In this document: piece after piece, positions 1-11,700 of the stretch
Layout of the letters: every line of letters starts with the position of its first letter
Position numbering within the stretch: the first letter of the stretch is position 1
Origin: Iris pallida
Lineage: Eukaryota; Streptophyta; Magnoliopsida; Asparagales; Iridaceae
Direction: 5' to 3'
DNA length: 64,000 nucleotides
Assembly (NCBI GenBank): GCA_029216955.1
Contig: JANAVB010023996.1
Coordinates: forward strand, 13,362,212-13,426,211
Program-made: the position numbers and the translations under genes
Notes under the pieces: model-generated
Databases searched by the model: none
What the model saw: only the letters and a program-made list of their open reading frames with translations
What the model was told of the DNA's origin: nothing

Positions 1-1
1 T

Positions 2-733
2 CTTGCCCGTACCTGGTATCAGACGGACCCGAGAGTAGGCACTCCAGGGCAGACATGGAGAGTTTTTAAGGAACTCTTCAAGGGGAAGTTTTTCCCGAAT
101 CAGGCAGTCGGTGCTTTGGAGACCCAGTTCGAGAACCTGGTTCAGGGGAACCAAACTGTAGAGGAGTATTCCGGTGAGTTTTGCCGGTTGAGCAGATTTG
201 TGGAGGGCCTTAGCGAGACAGCGAAGGCGAGGAGGTTCAGGAAGGGCTTGGTCAAGGAGGTCAAGTCCTTGACCAAGAGTGACCGGAATGCCACTTTTGA
301 GGATATCCTAGCAGGAGCGATGGCGGCTGAGGATGATCTTGAGCTGAAGCTCAAGAGGGGCCGCGACACCCAGGGAGCTGGCAACAGTGGAGGATAGGCC
401 AAGAGGCTTCATTTTCAGCACCAGCAGCAGAGGCCATTCCAGCAGCAGAGGCCTTTCCAGCAGGTGCAGCAGCCGAGGCACCAGCAGCAGGCACCCAGGC
501 AGCAGGTCGTCAGTTGCACTTTCTGCAAGAAGCAGGGTCATGGATGGAATGACTGCAGAAAGAGGCTTGGCAGGTGTCTATTATGTGGTGCTGGAGACCA
601 CCAGCTGAGGGAGTGTCCCATGTCTTCGGGACGACCAGTTCAGGAAGGCGGAGCCAAGGCTCCGACAGGGCAGCAGAATGGACCTTTGCCGACTCAGCAG
701 CAGAGGTTCACCCAGCATTAGGCCAGGGGTGGT
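2..733 (+). pseudogene. T1 gag, C-terminal part with two zinc knuckles
   Basis: This is the nucleocapsid-proximal half of Gag, which packages element RNA into cytoplasmic particles. The frame starts at base 2 inside the capsid retrotransposon-gag domain (ARTWYQTDP, then SGEFCRLSRF). It runs through a Gln-rich linker to two CCHC knuckles around 515-640: CTFCKKQGHGWNDC and CLLCGAGDHQLREC. Both knuckles keep all metal ligands. A TAG at 395-397 interrupts the frame in the Gln-rich linker, and a second TAG at 719-721 lies just before protease. Both are one C-to-T change from CAG. Gag and pol share one frame, as is usual for Tekay-type chromoviruses, so the intact ancestor made one polyprotein. Confidence 0.85.
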
Positions 734-3700
734 CAGCAGGGGCAAGCCTATGCCATGGCAGCAGAGGATGCCGAGGTTACTGGAGAGCTGATAGCAGGTT
801 CTATTCTTCTCGACTCTATTCCAGCTTATGCATTGTTCGATTCTGGGGCTTTCCATAGCTTTGTATCAGTATCTTTTGCGATTCGACATCATGTTATATC
901 TGAATCGTTGCCTAGGACTTGCAAGATTACGACCGGGGGTGGCATTATCCTCGTTCGTGATATTTGTAAGGGACGAAGAGTAGTTTTGGAAGGCCGAGAG
1001 TTGGATGTGTGTTTGCTCGTAATGCCACTACCGAACTACGATATTGTACTCGGTATGGATTGGTTGAGCATGCACCATGCCAGCATAGATTGCCGCGGGG
1101 GTAGAGTTTTATTCAGAGCGCCAGGAGAGCCAGAGTTTGTATATTCCCGACGGCAGGCAGAGCAGACTTGCAGAGTTTTCTGTGGAGCTTCAGTCGAGGA
1201 GCAGCCAGCTCTACATCCATTGATTGCTGAGTTTATGGACGTATTTCCAGAGGAATTGCCTGGGCTTCCACCAGACAGAGACGTTGAGTTCTCGATAGAC
1301 TTGGTTCCAGGTGCGGAACCCATTTTACAGTATGTCTATCGGGTGAACAACAGCGAGCTGGTGGAATTGAAGAAACAGGTGGATGAGTTGCAGGACAAAG
1401 GCTTCATCCGCTCTAGTTCTTCACCTTGGGGTGTACCGGTACTCTTTGTACCGAAGAAGGATGGGTCGGTACGTATGTGTATCGACTACAGGGCACTCAA
1501 CAGTCTGACAATCAAGAACAGATATCTACTGCCGCGGATCGATGATCTCTTCGATCAGTTGAGCGGAGCTCGGGTATTCTCGAAGATTGATCTGAGGTCA
1601 GGCTACCATCAGGTAAAGGTGAAGAGGGAGGATATCCCGAAGACGGCATTCAGGACGCGGTACGGCCAGTTCGAGTTTATGGTGATGCCGTTTGGGTTGA
1701 CGAATGCTCCGACGGTGTTCATGAACTTGATGAACAAGGTGTTCCACCAGTACTTAGATAAGTTCGTGGTGGTGTTCATCGACGACATCCTGGTGTACTC
1801 GAAGACCGAGGAGGAGCACGAGGAGCACTTAAGAGTGGTCCTAGAGACTCTCAGGCAGGAGCAGCTTTACGGCAAGCTCTCGAAGTGCGAGTTCTTTCTT
1901 GACAGAGTTGACTTCCTGGGTCATGTAGTGACTGGAGATGGGATCTCAGTCGACCCGAGGAAGATATCAGCAGTTGAGGCTTGGGCAGCGCCGACATCAG
2001 TGGCAAAGATCAGGAGCTTCCTGGGATTGGCAGGCTACTACAGGAGGTTCGTCCAGGATTTCTCCCGGGTTGCAGAGCCGTTGTCCAGGCTGACCCGGAA
2101 GGACGCAGAGTTTCTCTGGTCAGAGGAGTGTCAGGCCGCTTTCGATGAGTTGAAGAAGCGGTTGACGACAGCCCCGATTCTGACATTGCCATCAGGATCA
2201 GGCGGGTTCACTATCTACAGTGACGCCTCGGGGAAGGGTTTGGGTTGTGTCTTGCAGCAACATGGAAAGGTGATTGCCTATGCTTCCAGGCAGTTACGGC
2301 CCCATGAGAAGAACTACCCTACCCATGATTTAGAGTTGGCGGCAGTTATATTTGCTCTGAAGCTGTGGAAACACTATTTGTATGGAGAGCGTGTGGAGAT
2401 ATTTACAGACCACAAGAGCTTGAAATACGTGTTTACGCAGAAGGAGCTGAACATGAGACAGCGTAGATGGCTGGAGCTGATGAAGGACTTTGATATTCTT
2501 CTGCAGTATCATCCAGAGAAGGCCAACGTAGTTGCTGATACGTTGAGCAGATACCCGACAGCTATGTGTTTGACGATGGATCGTCACTTGTTGGCAGACT
2601 TGGAGAGCCTTGGGATCGAGGTGATTGTGCCGGGAGTACAGATACAGATGTTGGGCCTCCAGATTCAGTCGGACTTGATTGATAGGATCAAGTCGGCTCA
2701 GTTCGATGACGTTTCTCTACGATGCATCAGGGAGCAGGTCAGACATGGATTTGCGGACGATGACTTCACTCTAGCAGGGGATGGCACATTGAGGCACGGT
2801 TCCAGACTGTGTGTGCCCAGTGGAGACTTTCGGGAGCAGGTTATGCAGGAGGCCCACCGTTCTCAGTACTCGATACATCCGGGAGCTAACAAGATGTATA
2901 GGGATCTGAGAGAGCATGTATGGTGGAGTGGGATGAAGAGCGAGGTAGCACACTTCGTAGCCAGGTGTTTAATCTGCCAGCAGGTCAAGGCAGAGAGCAG
3001 AGGCCAGGAGGACTGTTGCAGCCATTGCCCATTCCAGAGTGGAAGTGGGAGCACATCACGATGGACTTTGTTTCGGGATTGCCGCGTACTCCAGGAGAAA
3101 AGGATGCGATTTGGGTCATCGTCGACAGGTTGACCAAATCGGCCCACTTTTTGCCATTCAAAGTGGGTTTGTCTACCGAAAAGCTATCGGAGATGTATAT
3201 GAGGCAGATAGTCAGACTTCATGGAGTTCCAGTGAGCATTGTATCGGACCGGGACAGCCGTTTTACTTCACATTTCTGGAGGAGCTTGCATATTAGCTTG
3301 GGCACTCAGCTCAAGTTTAGTACTGCATACCACCCGCAGACAGACGGACAGTCAGAACGGACCATTCAGACACTGGAGGACATGTTGCGGACTTGTGTAC
3401 TGGACTATGGAGGATCTTGGGAGAGTCACCTGCACTTAGTAGAGTTTGCATATAACAACAGCTTTCAGGCCAGCATCGAGATGTCCCCTTTTGAGGCACT
3501 GTACGGACGTAGATGTCGTACACCCTTGTCTTGGGATGATGTTGGGGAGCGAGTTTTATTAGGGCCTGAGATGGTTGTAGATGCAGCAGAGAAGGTGAAG
3601 CTTATCAGATTTCGACTTCGTGTGGCGCAGGACAGACATCGGCACTGGGCCGATAGCCACCGCAGACCTTTGGAGTTTGAGGTACAGTTTAGAGATAGGA

Positions 3701-4203
3701 TTAGAATTAGGTTGTCTTATTTGTGTTTTGTTAATCATGTTTGTTTATCATAATTAAATTGTGACCTTGTTTGTGTTTAGGTCGGGGACCAGGTATTCTT
3801 GAGGATATCTCCGACACGTGGCACGATACGTTTTGGTGGAGGTGGGAAGCTTAGCCCGCGTTTCATCGGCCCTTTTATTATCAGCGGGAGAGTCAGTGAC
3901 GTGTCTTACAGGCTAGACTTACCACCAGCATTGGTTGGAGTCCACAACGTATTTCACGTGTCGCAGTTGAGACGGTATGTGGCAGATCCTAGCCATGTAC
4001 TTGATCATTCTGAGATCGAGGTGGGTCCTACTCTTCGTTATCCAGAGCAGCCTGTTGAGATTCTGGATCGACGAGAGAAGGCATTGAGGAACCAGACGAT
4101 ACCATTGGTTCGTGTCGCATGGAGGCATCATTCTCCAGGAGAGTCCACCTGGGAACGGAAGGATGAGATGCGCGAGCGATACCCTTATCTATTTGTACCT
4201 TGA
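734..4203 (+). pseudogene. T1 pol: protease, RT, RNase H, integrase, chromodomain-like tail
   Basis: This polyprotein would copy and integrate the element. Numbering from the Met at 755, protease has D29-S-G. RT covers about residues 180-430, with FIDD at 341-344 and DLRSGYHQ near 279. RNase H follows with SDAS and TDHKSL motifs. Integrase starts with an HHCC finger ([14 protein letters not shown]) around 2850-2990, then the DD35E core ([16 protein letters not shown]). The C-terminal region ends in a chromodomain-like segment (about 4030-4200). Near 2995-3010 the frame shifts by one base, so integrase continues in another frame from about 3000. A 99 bp stretch at 3682-3780 has canonical intron ends and an in-frame TAA; removing it rejoins the frame. 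The premature stops and the frameshift make this copy non-functional. Confidence 0.88.
3682..3780 (+). other. Putative spliceosomal intron in T1 integrase C-terminus
   Basis: The sequence GAG|GTACAG opens this 99 bp AT-rich segment and TTGTGTTTAG|GTC closes it. Exact removal joins Phe-Glu to Val-Gly-Asp-Gln in phase 0, which restores the usual junction before the conserved FLRISPTRG stretch. Read through, the segment adds about 23 unrelated residues and ends at an in-frame TAA, so the unspliced message would lose the chromodomain-like tail. The segment is therefore better explained as an intron than as coding sequence. No transcript evidence is available. Confidence 0.65.
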
Positions 4204-4270
4204 GGTATGATTTCTATCCTTCTCATTTGTTTCAGTTTCGTCTTTAAATTTTGAGGACGAAATTATTGTT

Positions 4271-4283
4271 AGGAGGGTAGACT
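4271..4283 (+). other. T1 polypurine tract
   Basis: AGGAGGGTAGACT immediately precedes the LTR start TGTAACACCC. Purine runs here prime plus-strand DNA synthesis in Ty3/gypsy elements. Confidence 0.7.
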
Positions 4284-5379
4284 TGTAACACCCTGTTTTC
4301 TGAAATTAGGGATTTTTGAAAAATTATTATTTTTATTAATTATTAAGTGTGTTTAGGGCATGATATGATTTATGGTGATTTCTAGTGTGCTTAGAACCAT
4401 TTCCTAAGTCATGCTAAGTCATGACTTATGACTTGTGATTTTGTTAGTATAACTTAGTGTAAATCCTAGTTTTCTCTAACCTAGAAGTTGCCATGACCAT
4501 GAGAGCTTAGTCATAGGCTTAGAACATCAAATTAGTGGTTTTTGACCAAAAGGGTATTTTGGTAATTTTCTAGACTTTAATTGTGATTATGTGATTTTAT
4601 TATTATTTAATCATGGTTAAAGTCTCATGATTAGTCCCTAACCTATCCTACCCTAAACTAGAGGTTAGCCACTAACCTAGAAGCTATAGGATGGATATTT
4701 AGTCATGGGTTAAAGTGAGATAAATATCTAGTTACCTTTATAGATATTTTCCTTAAAACCCTCCAAATATCTCACCCTTTTCACCAAAGTCCAAGCCTTA
4801 GCCATGAAGGAAGGGCAAGGACACCCCCCCCCATGTCTTGGCCGGCCAAGGGGTACCCCCCTAGCTGGTACAATATTCTATATAATCCTTTGTATTCATT
4901 CATGAATATTTTACATGAAATTAATTCCGAGAAAATCCCATCTTCTTCAAACACCCATAACTTGATCATTCTTGATCCAATTTCACTCTAGTCTTTTGCA
5001 TTGGGACTCTACAACATCAAGGGTGCTAAAGGAGGCTAGCAATCAAGAATTTGGAGGCTTTGGACATCATCAAGTTGAAGGACACACACCCCCCTCTTCT
5101 TTGATTTTCCTTGGAATTGCACCAATAGGTAAATTCCCTTAAACTTAGCTAAAACCCAGATTTTTCTTCATAAATGCATTCATATAGGACTACCATAACT
5201 GTGGATAAAATTTGGTGGAATTTAGAAGTGATTTGGTGTCCGTATCGGACACGTATCCAAAGCTAGAAACCCTTGTTTGGTGAAATGCCACAATGGATTG
5301 GTTTTTATGTTTTTCTAAAACAAATTACACAAACTTGTAGCCCTAGAATTGCTGATCACAGAACACGTGGACTGAGCAC

Positions 5380-6060
5380 ATTTTAGTGCTGTGTCCGTGT
5401 CCAAATTGGACACGAACCGACCGCACGAGCCCATCGTGCATGCCCTGCTACCCGACACCTCGTGTGCACTATACAGGCCACTAGGACACGTAAGATTTGA
5501 CACAGACAAGGGGGCAATGTCTGCGAACATGCCCCCAAAGTCTCGTGTCGTGTCGTGTCGTGTCGAGTGAGAAAACTCACTCGCACTAGACACGCGCTGT
5601 CAGCGCACACGCGCGCAGGTACGACTTTGAGCGTGTCGTGTCGCATGGACACGACACTAGGGTGTCTCGTAGTGACACGGGCATGAAGCCCTATTCGTAG
5701 CGTACACGTGGATACGAGCACGTGGTGCGTCGTGTCCTGTGTCGCGAGCACGACGCGTGCAACCGCGTGCACGATGCGGTCTGAACTCGCGTGTATCAGT
5801 CGTATTTTTACGACTGATACGGGGTTCGTTCTGTGTCCACGCGTGTCGTGGACACGTATCAGCGTATGGAACGTGTAGTCCTATGTGTGGACTACATGTA
5901 TGTACGACCACGAGACGTGTCGTGTCTCGTGGTGTGTCCACGAGCTCCTGGAATGCGTGCACGACACTGTTATTGTGTGCACGTATCAGAGCTTACCCGA
6001 GTGTTTGTTTTGAGTGTTTGGACACGTAAAACTGTGTCGTGGTGTCGTGTCAGGTACCTA
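5380..6060 (+). repeat. Degenerate GTGTCGTG/CACGACAC array in T1 LTR
   Basis: About 680 bp are built from short, imperfect copies of CACGAC, GTGTCG and ACACGTG in both orientations, in an otherwise AT-rich LTR. Many copies contain ACGTGG or CACGTG cores (for example near 5363, 5704, 5718), which resemble plant G-box/ABRE sites. Overlapping ORFs on both strands are by-products of this composition. A perfect 12 bp stem with a TTTT loop sits at 5793-5820. Confidence 0.65.
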
Positions 6061-6459
6061 GGACACTAATATATGTATGGGGTGTCAGTTACCAACCCAT
6101 GGTTGCGAGCCTTAGCTCGTTTTAGTATGTGTAAATCGAATTACCTATTTTTGAGTTCACTGTGCACTGTTAACAGAAATTGGGTTTTTCCCAGTTTTGA
6201 GAAATCGAATTTCAAATTGATTTTTATTATAATTAATACATTGGACTAGTGTATTTTAGTGTGTATATACGTAGTATATATGTATATGTGAGTGTGGGTC
6301 AATTTTGGGGAGAATTGGTTGTGTATAGGTGTAGTTGTGTGTATATACATATATATGTATATATATAACTGTGGGTGTGTGTGTTTGTGGCTAAATTTTG
6401 GGTTCCAGGATCAGGAACCACCCCCTCTCCTTTCCTGTCTACTGTCAGCCCTCTCTCTC

Positions 6460-6679
6460 ACTGTTCATTCACTCTCTCTCTCACTCTATGTCCCTCTCTC
6501 TATGTCTCTCTCTATATATATGTAATATATATAAGTTATATATATAAATATGTATATATATATATATATATTGTATTAGATTATACATGGTATTATGTAT
6601 ATATATATATATATGTGAGTGTGGGTTGTATTATATAGAGTATTACATATTGGTATTTGGGTAGTAGATAGATAGTGTA

Positions 6680-6738
<59 letters not shown>
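6460..6738 (+). repeat. CT-rich and (TA)n microsatellites in T1 LTR
   Basis: A CTCTCT-rich tract (about 6460-6520) is followed by interrupted TA repeats and a long TA run at about 6683-6738. The translated Tyr-Ile repeats are not genes. Confidence 0.9.
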
Positions 6739-6743
<5 letters not shown>

Positions 6744-6840
6744 ACTACTAGATATAGGTTTATATAGAAACCTAAACACTAGCCTATGGCCAAGATTATT
6801 AGCCTATGGTTTGGGGCTAACCCTAATGGACTAAAATCCA

Positions 6841-6881
6841 ACTTGTTGACCCTTGTTGACCCTTGTTGACTAAGGGTTGAC
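6841..6881 (+). promoter_or_regulatory. TTGAC (W-box core) cluster, left half
   Basis: Four TTGAC cores, three of them in the tandem unit CTTGTTGACC, lie directly left of the Tat-A insertion. They are continuous with the cluster at 18608-18790 once Tat-A is removed. TTGAC(C/T) is the core recognised by plant WRKY factors; binding here is inferred only. Confidence 0.5.
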
Positions 6882-7837
6882 TGTTTTCCATAAATAAATT
6901 CACTTTATTTATTTTGTATCTGAGAAAATTACAACTGTAGGAATCCGATCTAGAAGACGATCGCTTTATCCTTTGGACTATGCGAAGAAGAAAAGCTCTC
7001 AAAATTTTGACAGTAGATATCAATGTATCTGTCCAATGAATAAAAAAAAGAACCCTATTTATAGAGTCAAAACAGTAACTGAAAAGATAACTACCTCACC
7101 ACTAGTGCATTTGAAAAGTCACACAGACTCTAAATACACGCAGGGTTAGTGAGTAGTTACTGGACGTGGCCTGTAACTGTTGGACACATGGCATTAGTGC
7201 ATGGGTCGTGTGCAAGTTACTGGGCACGCGAGAGAGAGATCGGTGGCATGGCTGCCACGTACTCCAGTTGAAATAAAATCCACGCTGTCTTGCTGAAGGC
7301 AAAAATCTATGCAGTTTCGTTGACGCAGACTCGTTGAAGGCGAAATCCACGCAAGCTTTGAAGAAGAATACTTCAGAATTTACACAGGCTTTGAGAAGAA
7401 TAACTTAAAAATCCACGCAAACTTGAGGAAGGAGAAGGTTCAGAATCCACGCCAACCGCCAGCTGTCTTGATTTGGCACGCTTTATCTGACACAAAATCT
7501 CTGACATTGATTATATTGTCAGCTGTATTAAATGAAGATAAGACCTAAAGTCACGCCAACTTGGTGAAGAGTGAGTCTTGCTAAGGAAGATTTCGAAAAT
7601 CACGCAAAAGACGGCGATGATCTCTCGAATTCTGTGCATACGTGGCATACGAGGAGACGTTTCTCGACTACTGTGTTGTCAGTCATTATGATTCTGATGT
7701 ATGGCTGAGCTGTCTCTGCGTGACTTCTAAAGGAGATGGCCAGGCAGAACTTAGCGTATCTTTTGTGCTGCTTCTTGGATCACTCTGCGTGACTTGTTCT
7801 GATCAACTCAGCGTGACTTTCATTTTTGAGGCCTACA
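6882..7837 (-). repeat. Tat-A 3' LTR
   Basis: On the plus strand the copy runs from TGTTTTCCAT to GGCCTACA and matches 17652-18607 along its whole 956 bp. It has about a dozen copies or near copies of the CACGC word (AAAATCCACGC, AAAGTCACGC, CTGCGTGACTT). The TATA-like TATAAATA on the minus strand is at 7056-7063. Confidence 0.95.
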
Positions 7838-7857
7838 AAACCCCCTTCAAAGTTTTC
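7838..7857 (-). other. Tat-A polypurine tract
   Basis: Read on the minus strand, AACTTTGAAGGGGGTTT abuts the 3' LTR start TGTAGGCC. Nearly the same tract precedes the 3' LTRs of Tat-B (36329-36347) and Tat-D (56397-56416), which supports a common lineage. Confidence 0.8.
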
Positions 7858-8077
7858 GAAAAAATGATAAAATATTTTCGAAATACTTTGAAATAGAGAT
7901 GATGAAATGAGTTAAAGTCACGCTGAGATGACTTAAATGATTTTTCGAAAGTCGAAAAGACTTTGAAGTTCTTCGAAAACACCCGAATGAACCTATTAAA
8001 TATCATAATGACTCTTCGTTCTCCGAGACTGATTGCGTCCAATTTATGATGGAATATGAACTGTCGACGAGATCTGT

Positions 8078-8085
8078 TATATAAA
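8078..8085 (+). promoter_or_regulatory. TATA box of the Tat-A antisense gene
   Basis: TATATAAA lies about 42 bp before the ATG of the antisense ORF at 8127. A copy of the Tat-A word (AAAGTCACGC) lies upstream near 7915. Comparable TATA boxes precede the antisense ORFs of Tat-B and Tat-D. Confidence 0.6.
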
Positions 8086-8126
8086 CAGGAAGAGATTCTC
8101 AGTTTTGACATTCATCTCTCGAAAAT

Positions 8127-8414
8127 ATGACCCCAAAGGAAGCAGCCGAAGAGGAAGCACGCAAGTTGGGCTTTTGTTCCCATGGTGACCCCACTTTTGG
8201 GGGTGAAGAGCTAGAGCCCTTTGTCTTCGAGCTCAAAGATGATCCCTTGCAACTAGCCAAGAATTTCTTGAGCTATTTTGGCTTGGATGGCTCGTCCTCT
8301 TCTGATGGGCACAGCTTCATAGAGCAGCGTGAAATGTTTAAAGCTCTGTTGCACTGTCTGGGAGTTAGGAGCGTAGAAGAACTAGGCACTAAGCTCAGCC
8401 GCTCTGGAAAATAG
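8127..8414 (+). CDS. Tat-A antisense ORF, conserved 95-residue acidic protein of unknown function
   Basis: This 95-residue acidic ORF lies between pol and the 3' LTR and is transcribed against the element. I do not recognise a named family. Its C-terminal half aligns with the antisense ORF of Tat-B (35773-36093): both share NFL-x2-FGL, a four-serine run, a Phe-Leu stretch and ELGT-x-L. Conservation between two diverged elements, with a TATA box and a downstream AATAAA in the right places, argues that it is a real gene. No signal peptide or membrane segment is visible. Its transcript would run tail to tail into the pol transcript. Extra antisense ORFs in this position are, as I recall, described for Tat-lineage elements; the function of this one is unknown. 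Confidence 0.65.
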   Translation: MTPKEAAEEEARKLGFCSHGDPTFGGEELEPFVFELKDDPLQLAKNFLSYFGLDGSSSSDGHSFIEQREMFKALLHCLGVRSVEELGTKLSRSGK

Positions 8415-8469
8415 AGCGTGACTTCTATGCTTTTGTTGTACTCTTTTTTTCTTGAGGAATTTTGTCTCA

Positions 8470-8475
8470 AATAAA
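8470..8475 (+). terminator. Candidate poly(A) signal of the Tat-A antisense gene
   Basis: AATAAA lies 56 bp after the antisense stop codon, with a T-rich stretch around it. A GCGTGACTT copy of the Tat-A word follows the stop codon directly (about 8417-8426). The rest of 8476-8772 shows no gene. Confidence 0.45.
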
Positions 8476-8772
8476 CTCCGTTTAAGGAAACTTTGTTTAT
8501 GATATATCCTTCCCACTTTTATATTTTTGCCTTTATTCATTGATCTTTTGACTCAGAAATCAGAAAGACTAAATATCATTTTCATAAATATGATATTGAG
8601 ATAGAAAATTCAGAGGTGATGTGGACATGATTTTCTGGATATCAAATTTGTTGAGAAAACGATACAAAGTAGAATACCTATCTCCACTGGGGATAATAGA
8701 TATCAGAATGATTCTTCGAAAAGAACAGTGAAACAGCTGGAGAGTGATGGGAGGACAATTTTGATAGAAATA

Positions 8773-11700
8773 TCAGACGTAGTACTTCTTCAAGAATTTG
8801 CCGTTGATGGGCATCATAGTGGCTTTACCATCTAGAGTAGTGAGTTGATAAGCCCCATTAGAAAAGATCTTATTGACAATGAATGGACCTTCCCATTTTG
8901 CATCAAACTTGCCCTTACTCATGTGTGTCATAGTCATCGGGCGTCTGACAGTAAGCACAAGTTCTCCTTTCTGAAATGTTCGAATTCTGACTTTCTTGTT
9001 AAAAGCCCTTGAAATTCTAGCTTGATAGAATTCAATATTCTGTTGAGCAGATAACCGTTTTTCATCCAGAGCCTCCAATTCTTGAAGTCGAAGATGATCA
9101 TTATTTTCGGTAGTGAGTTCATTAGCGATTGCTATCCTTAAAGAAGGAATTTGAATCTCTAATGGGAGAACAGCCTCAGATCCATACACCAGAGAGAAAG
9201 GTGTACACTTAGTAGCATTACGGACTGTAGTGCGATAAGCCCACAAGCATTCCCCGAGCTTGTCACTCCAATTACGTTTGTTAGTGGAGACAAACTTCTT
9301 TAGGAGTTTGATGATAGTCTTGTTGAAAGCTTCTGCCAATCCGTTAGCTGTTGGATTATATGCGGTAGAAGCAACATTATTGATCCGGTGATCGTCACAG
9401 AATCGAGTAAATTTCTGGCTGACGAACTGTGGTCCGTTATCATGAACAATGCGTCGAGGAACACCAAATCTGTAGATGACATGGTGCTTAATAAAGCTGA
9501 TGACATTAGACGTCTTAACTTCAGATAAAGGAATAGCTTCGGCCCATTTGGAGAAGTAATCGGTTATTGCGAGAATGAACCGATGACCTTTAGATGATGG
9601 AGGATTGATCGGGCCGACAATGTCCATGCCCCAAGCTTCGAAGGGCCATGATGCTGCCGTCGGATGTAGAAATTCCGAAGGTTGATGTATAAAATCCGTA
9701 TGGATTTGGCAAGCTTTGTATTTCCTTGTATATTCAATGGCATCTGATACCATAGTTGGCCAATAATAACCCATCCGTCGAATACAATCTTGAAGTTTTG
9801 GCCCAGGTTGATGCGCTCCACAAATTCCATCATGTGCTTCACGAATAACTTGTTGGGCTTCATCACCGGCAATGCACCGAAGGAGTAAACCATCATAAGC
9901 TCGACGATATAAGGTCTTTGTTGTATGATTGTAATAGAATCTGAGTGATCGTCGTCTGATAGATGCTGCCTCACTCGGATCGTCCGGAAGAATATCATAC
10001 AATACAAGATCTAAGAAAGGAAGTCCCCAATCTTTATCCGTATTCTGATTCTCAGTCGAGTTACTGAAGATGAATTCCATGCTGGAATCGGATGAAGATG
10101 ATATCGATTTATGACTAAATCCAAATCCTCTTGTTGTGTTGACGTCATGAGATGTTGATTCTTCAATGTCAACTGGAAGTCCTAGAGTCAGGTTATTTTC
10201 AAGATGAAATAATTCTCGACTATGAACAACAATCATTTGTTGCCGTCTGATTGGGATAGCCAGCACCGCTGCAAGATTAGCAAGGGCATCAGCTTCTGTG
10301 TTACATGCTCGCTTAACATGTTCAATGAAGAATTCCTTAAATGATGAGGCCATAGATATGGCCACTCTATGATAAGGAACCAGATCTTGATGGCGAACTT
10401 CATAAGTACCCCTGATCTGATTGACAATAAATTTAGAGTCTCCATACGCCTCCAAATGTTGAATATTCAGATGTTTAGCGAGTTGAAGACCAATAAGCAA
10501 TGCGTTGTACTCAGCTACATTGTTTGAACACGGCTGATCGAGAGAATAAGCTCTTTGGATGGCAAGACCTTCTGGCGATACAAGAACAATTCCAACTCCA
10601 GCAACAATATCGCCATTAGGACCAATTCTTGACGCTCCATCAAAGAATAGACGCCAAGTAGGATCTTCTTCAGCAATTTGATTTGAATCTAGGACTTCAT
10701 CTGGGATTTTATCATAGAGTTTTGAATTTTTTGGAATTGAGTGAGCAGCCAGAAAATCAGCTAAAGCTTGTCCCTTGACTGATTTCTGAGGAATATAGTG
10801 CATATCATACTGAGCAAGTAGGATTCCCCAGTTAGCCAATCGAGAATTCAAAACACTGGGTTTCTTCATCATGATCCGTATAGGATTGATCCTGGAGATG
10901 ACATGAATAGTCTGACCAATGATATAATGACGTGTCTTTTGAACAGCAAACATCAAGGCTAGACACTCTTTTTCAACTGGTGAATATCGAGGTTCAGCTC
11001 CGGTCATAGTGCGGCTGAGATAATAAATGGCTTGTTCATGGCCATTTTGATTCTTTTGAGCGAGTAATGCACCCAATGAATGACTCATTGCTCGAGTATA
11101 GAGGAGGAACGGTATTCCTGAGACGGGAGGTACCAATACTGGAGGGCTCATCAGATATTGTTTTATATCATCGAATGCTTTCTGACATTCATCATTCCAG
11201 ACAAAAGAGACACCTTTCTTCATAAGTTTGTTGAATGGTCTGTAGCGTCCTGATAAATTAGAAATAAATCTCCTGATATAAGCAATTCTTCCTTGAAATC
11301 CTCGTAGCTCTTTTAAGGTGCGTGGAGGACGCATCTCTTGGATGGCTTTGATCTTCTCGGGATCCACGTGTATACCTTTAGAGGTAATGACGAAGTCGAG
11401 AAATTTACCACTAGAGACGCCTAAGAAGGACTTAATAGGGTTCATCTTTAATTGATGCTTACGCATTAGATCAAATATAGTCTTCAAATCTTGGATATGA
11501 TCTTCCTTTTGTCGACTTTTGACTGTAATATCATCAACATAGCATTCGACTGTTTTCCGCAAATGTTCACGGAATATAGTACTCATAGCTCGTTGATAAG
11601 TTGCTCCTGCATTCTTGAGACCGAATGGCATAACTGTATAACAGTATGTACCAATCGGCGTTCTGAAAGAAGTGTGCTTCTCGTCTTCTGGGAATATTTT

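Larger units (their letters stand above)
4284..6881 (+). repeat. T1 3' LTR, left portion
   Basis: The LTR begins TGTAACACCC right after the polypurine tract. It holds no credible gene; ORFs here are short and compositionally biased. It contains a GC-rich CACGAC/GTGTCG region (5380-6060), CT and TA microsatellites (6460-6738) and the start of a dense TTGAC cluster. It stops at the Tat-A insertion, whose TSD TTGAC occupies 6877-6881. Confidence 0.85.

Noticed and set aside
3682..3780. The 99 bp segment as ordinary integrase coding sequence
   Set aside because: It contains an in-frame TAA, its composition differs from the flanks, and removing it restores conserved sequence exactly.
5383..5962. 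Cys/His/Arg-rich ORFs in the T1 LTR that resemble zinc-finger proteins
   Set aside because: They come from CACGAC/GTGTCG repeats in several frames at once.
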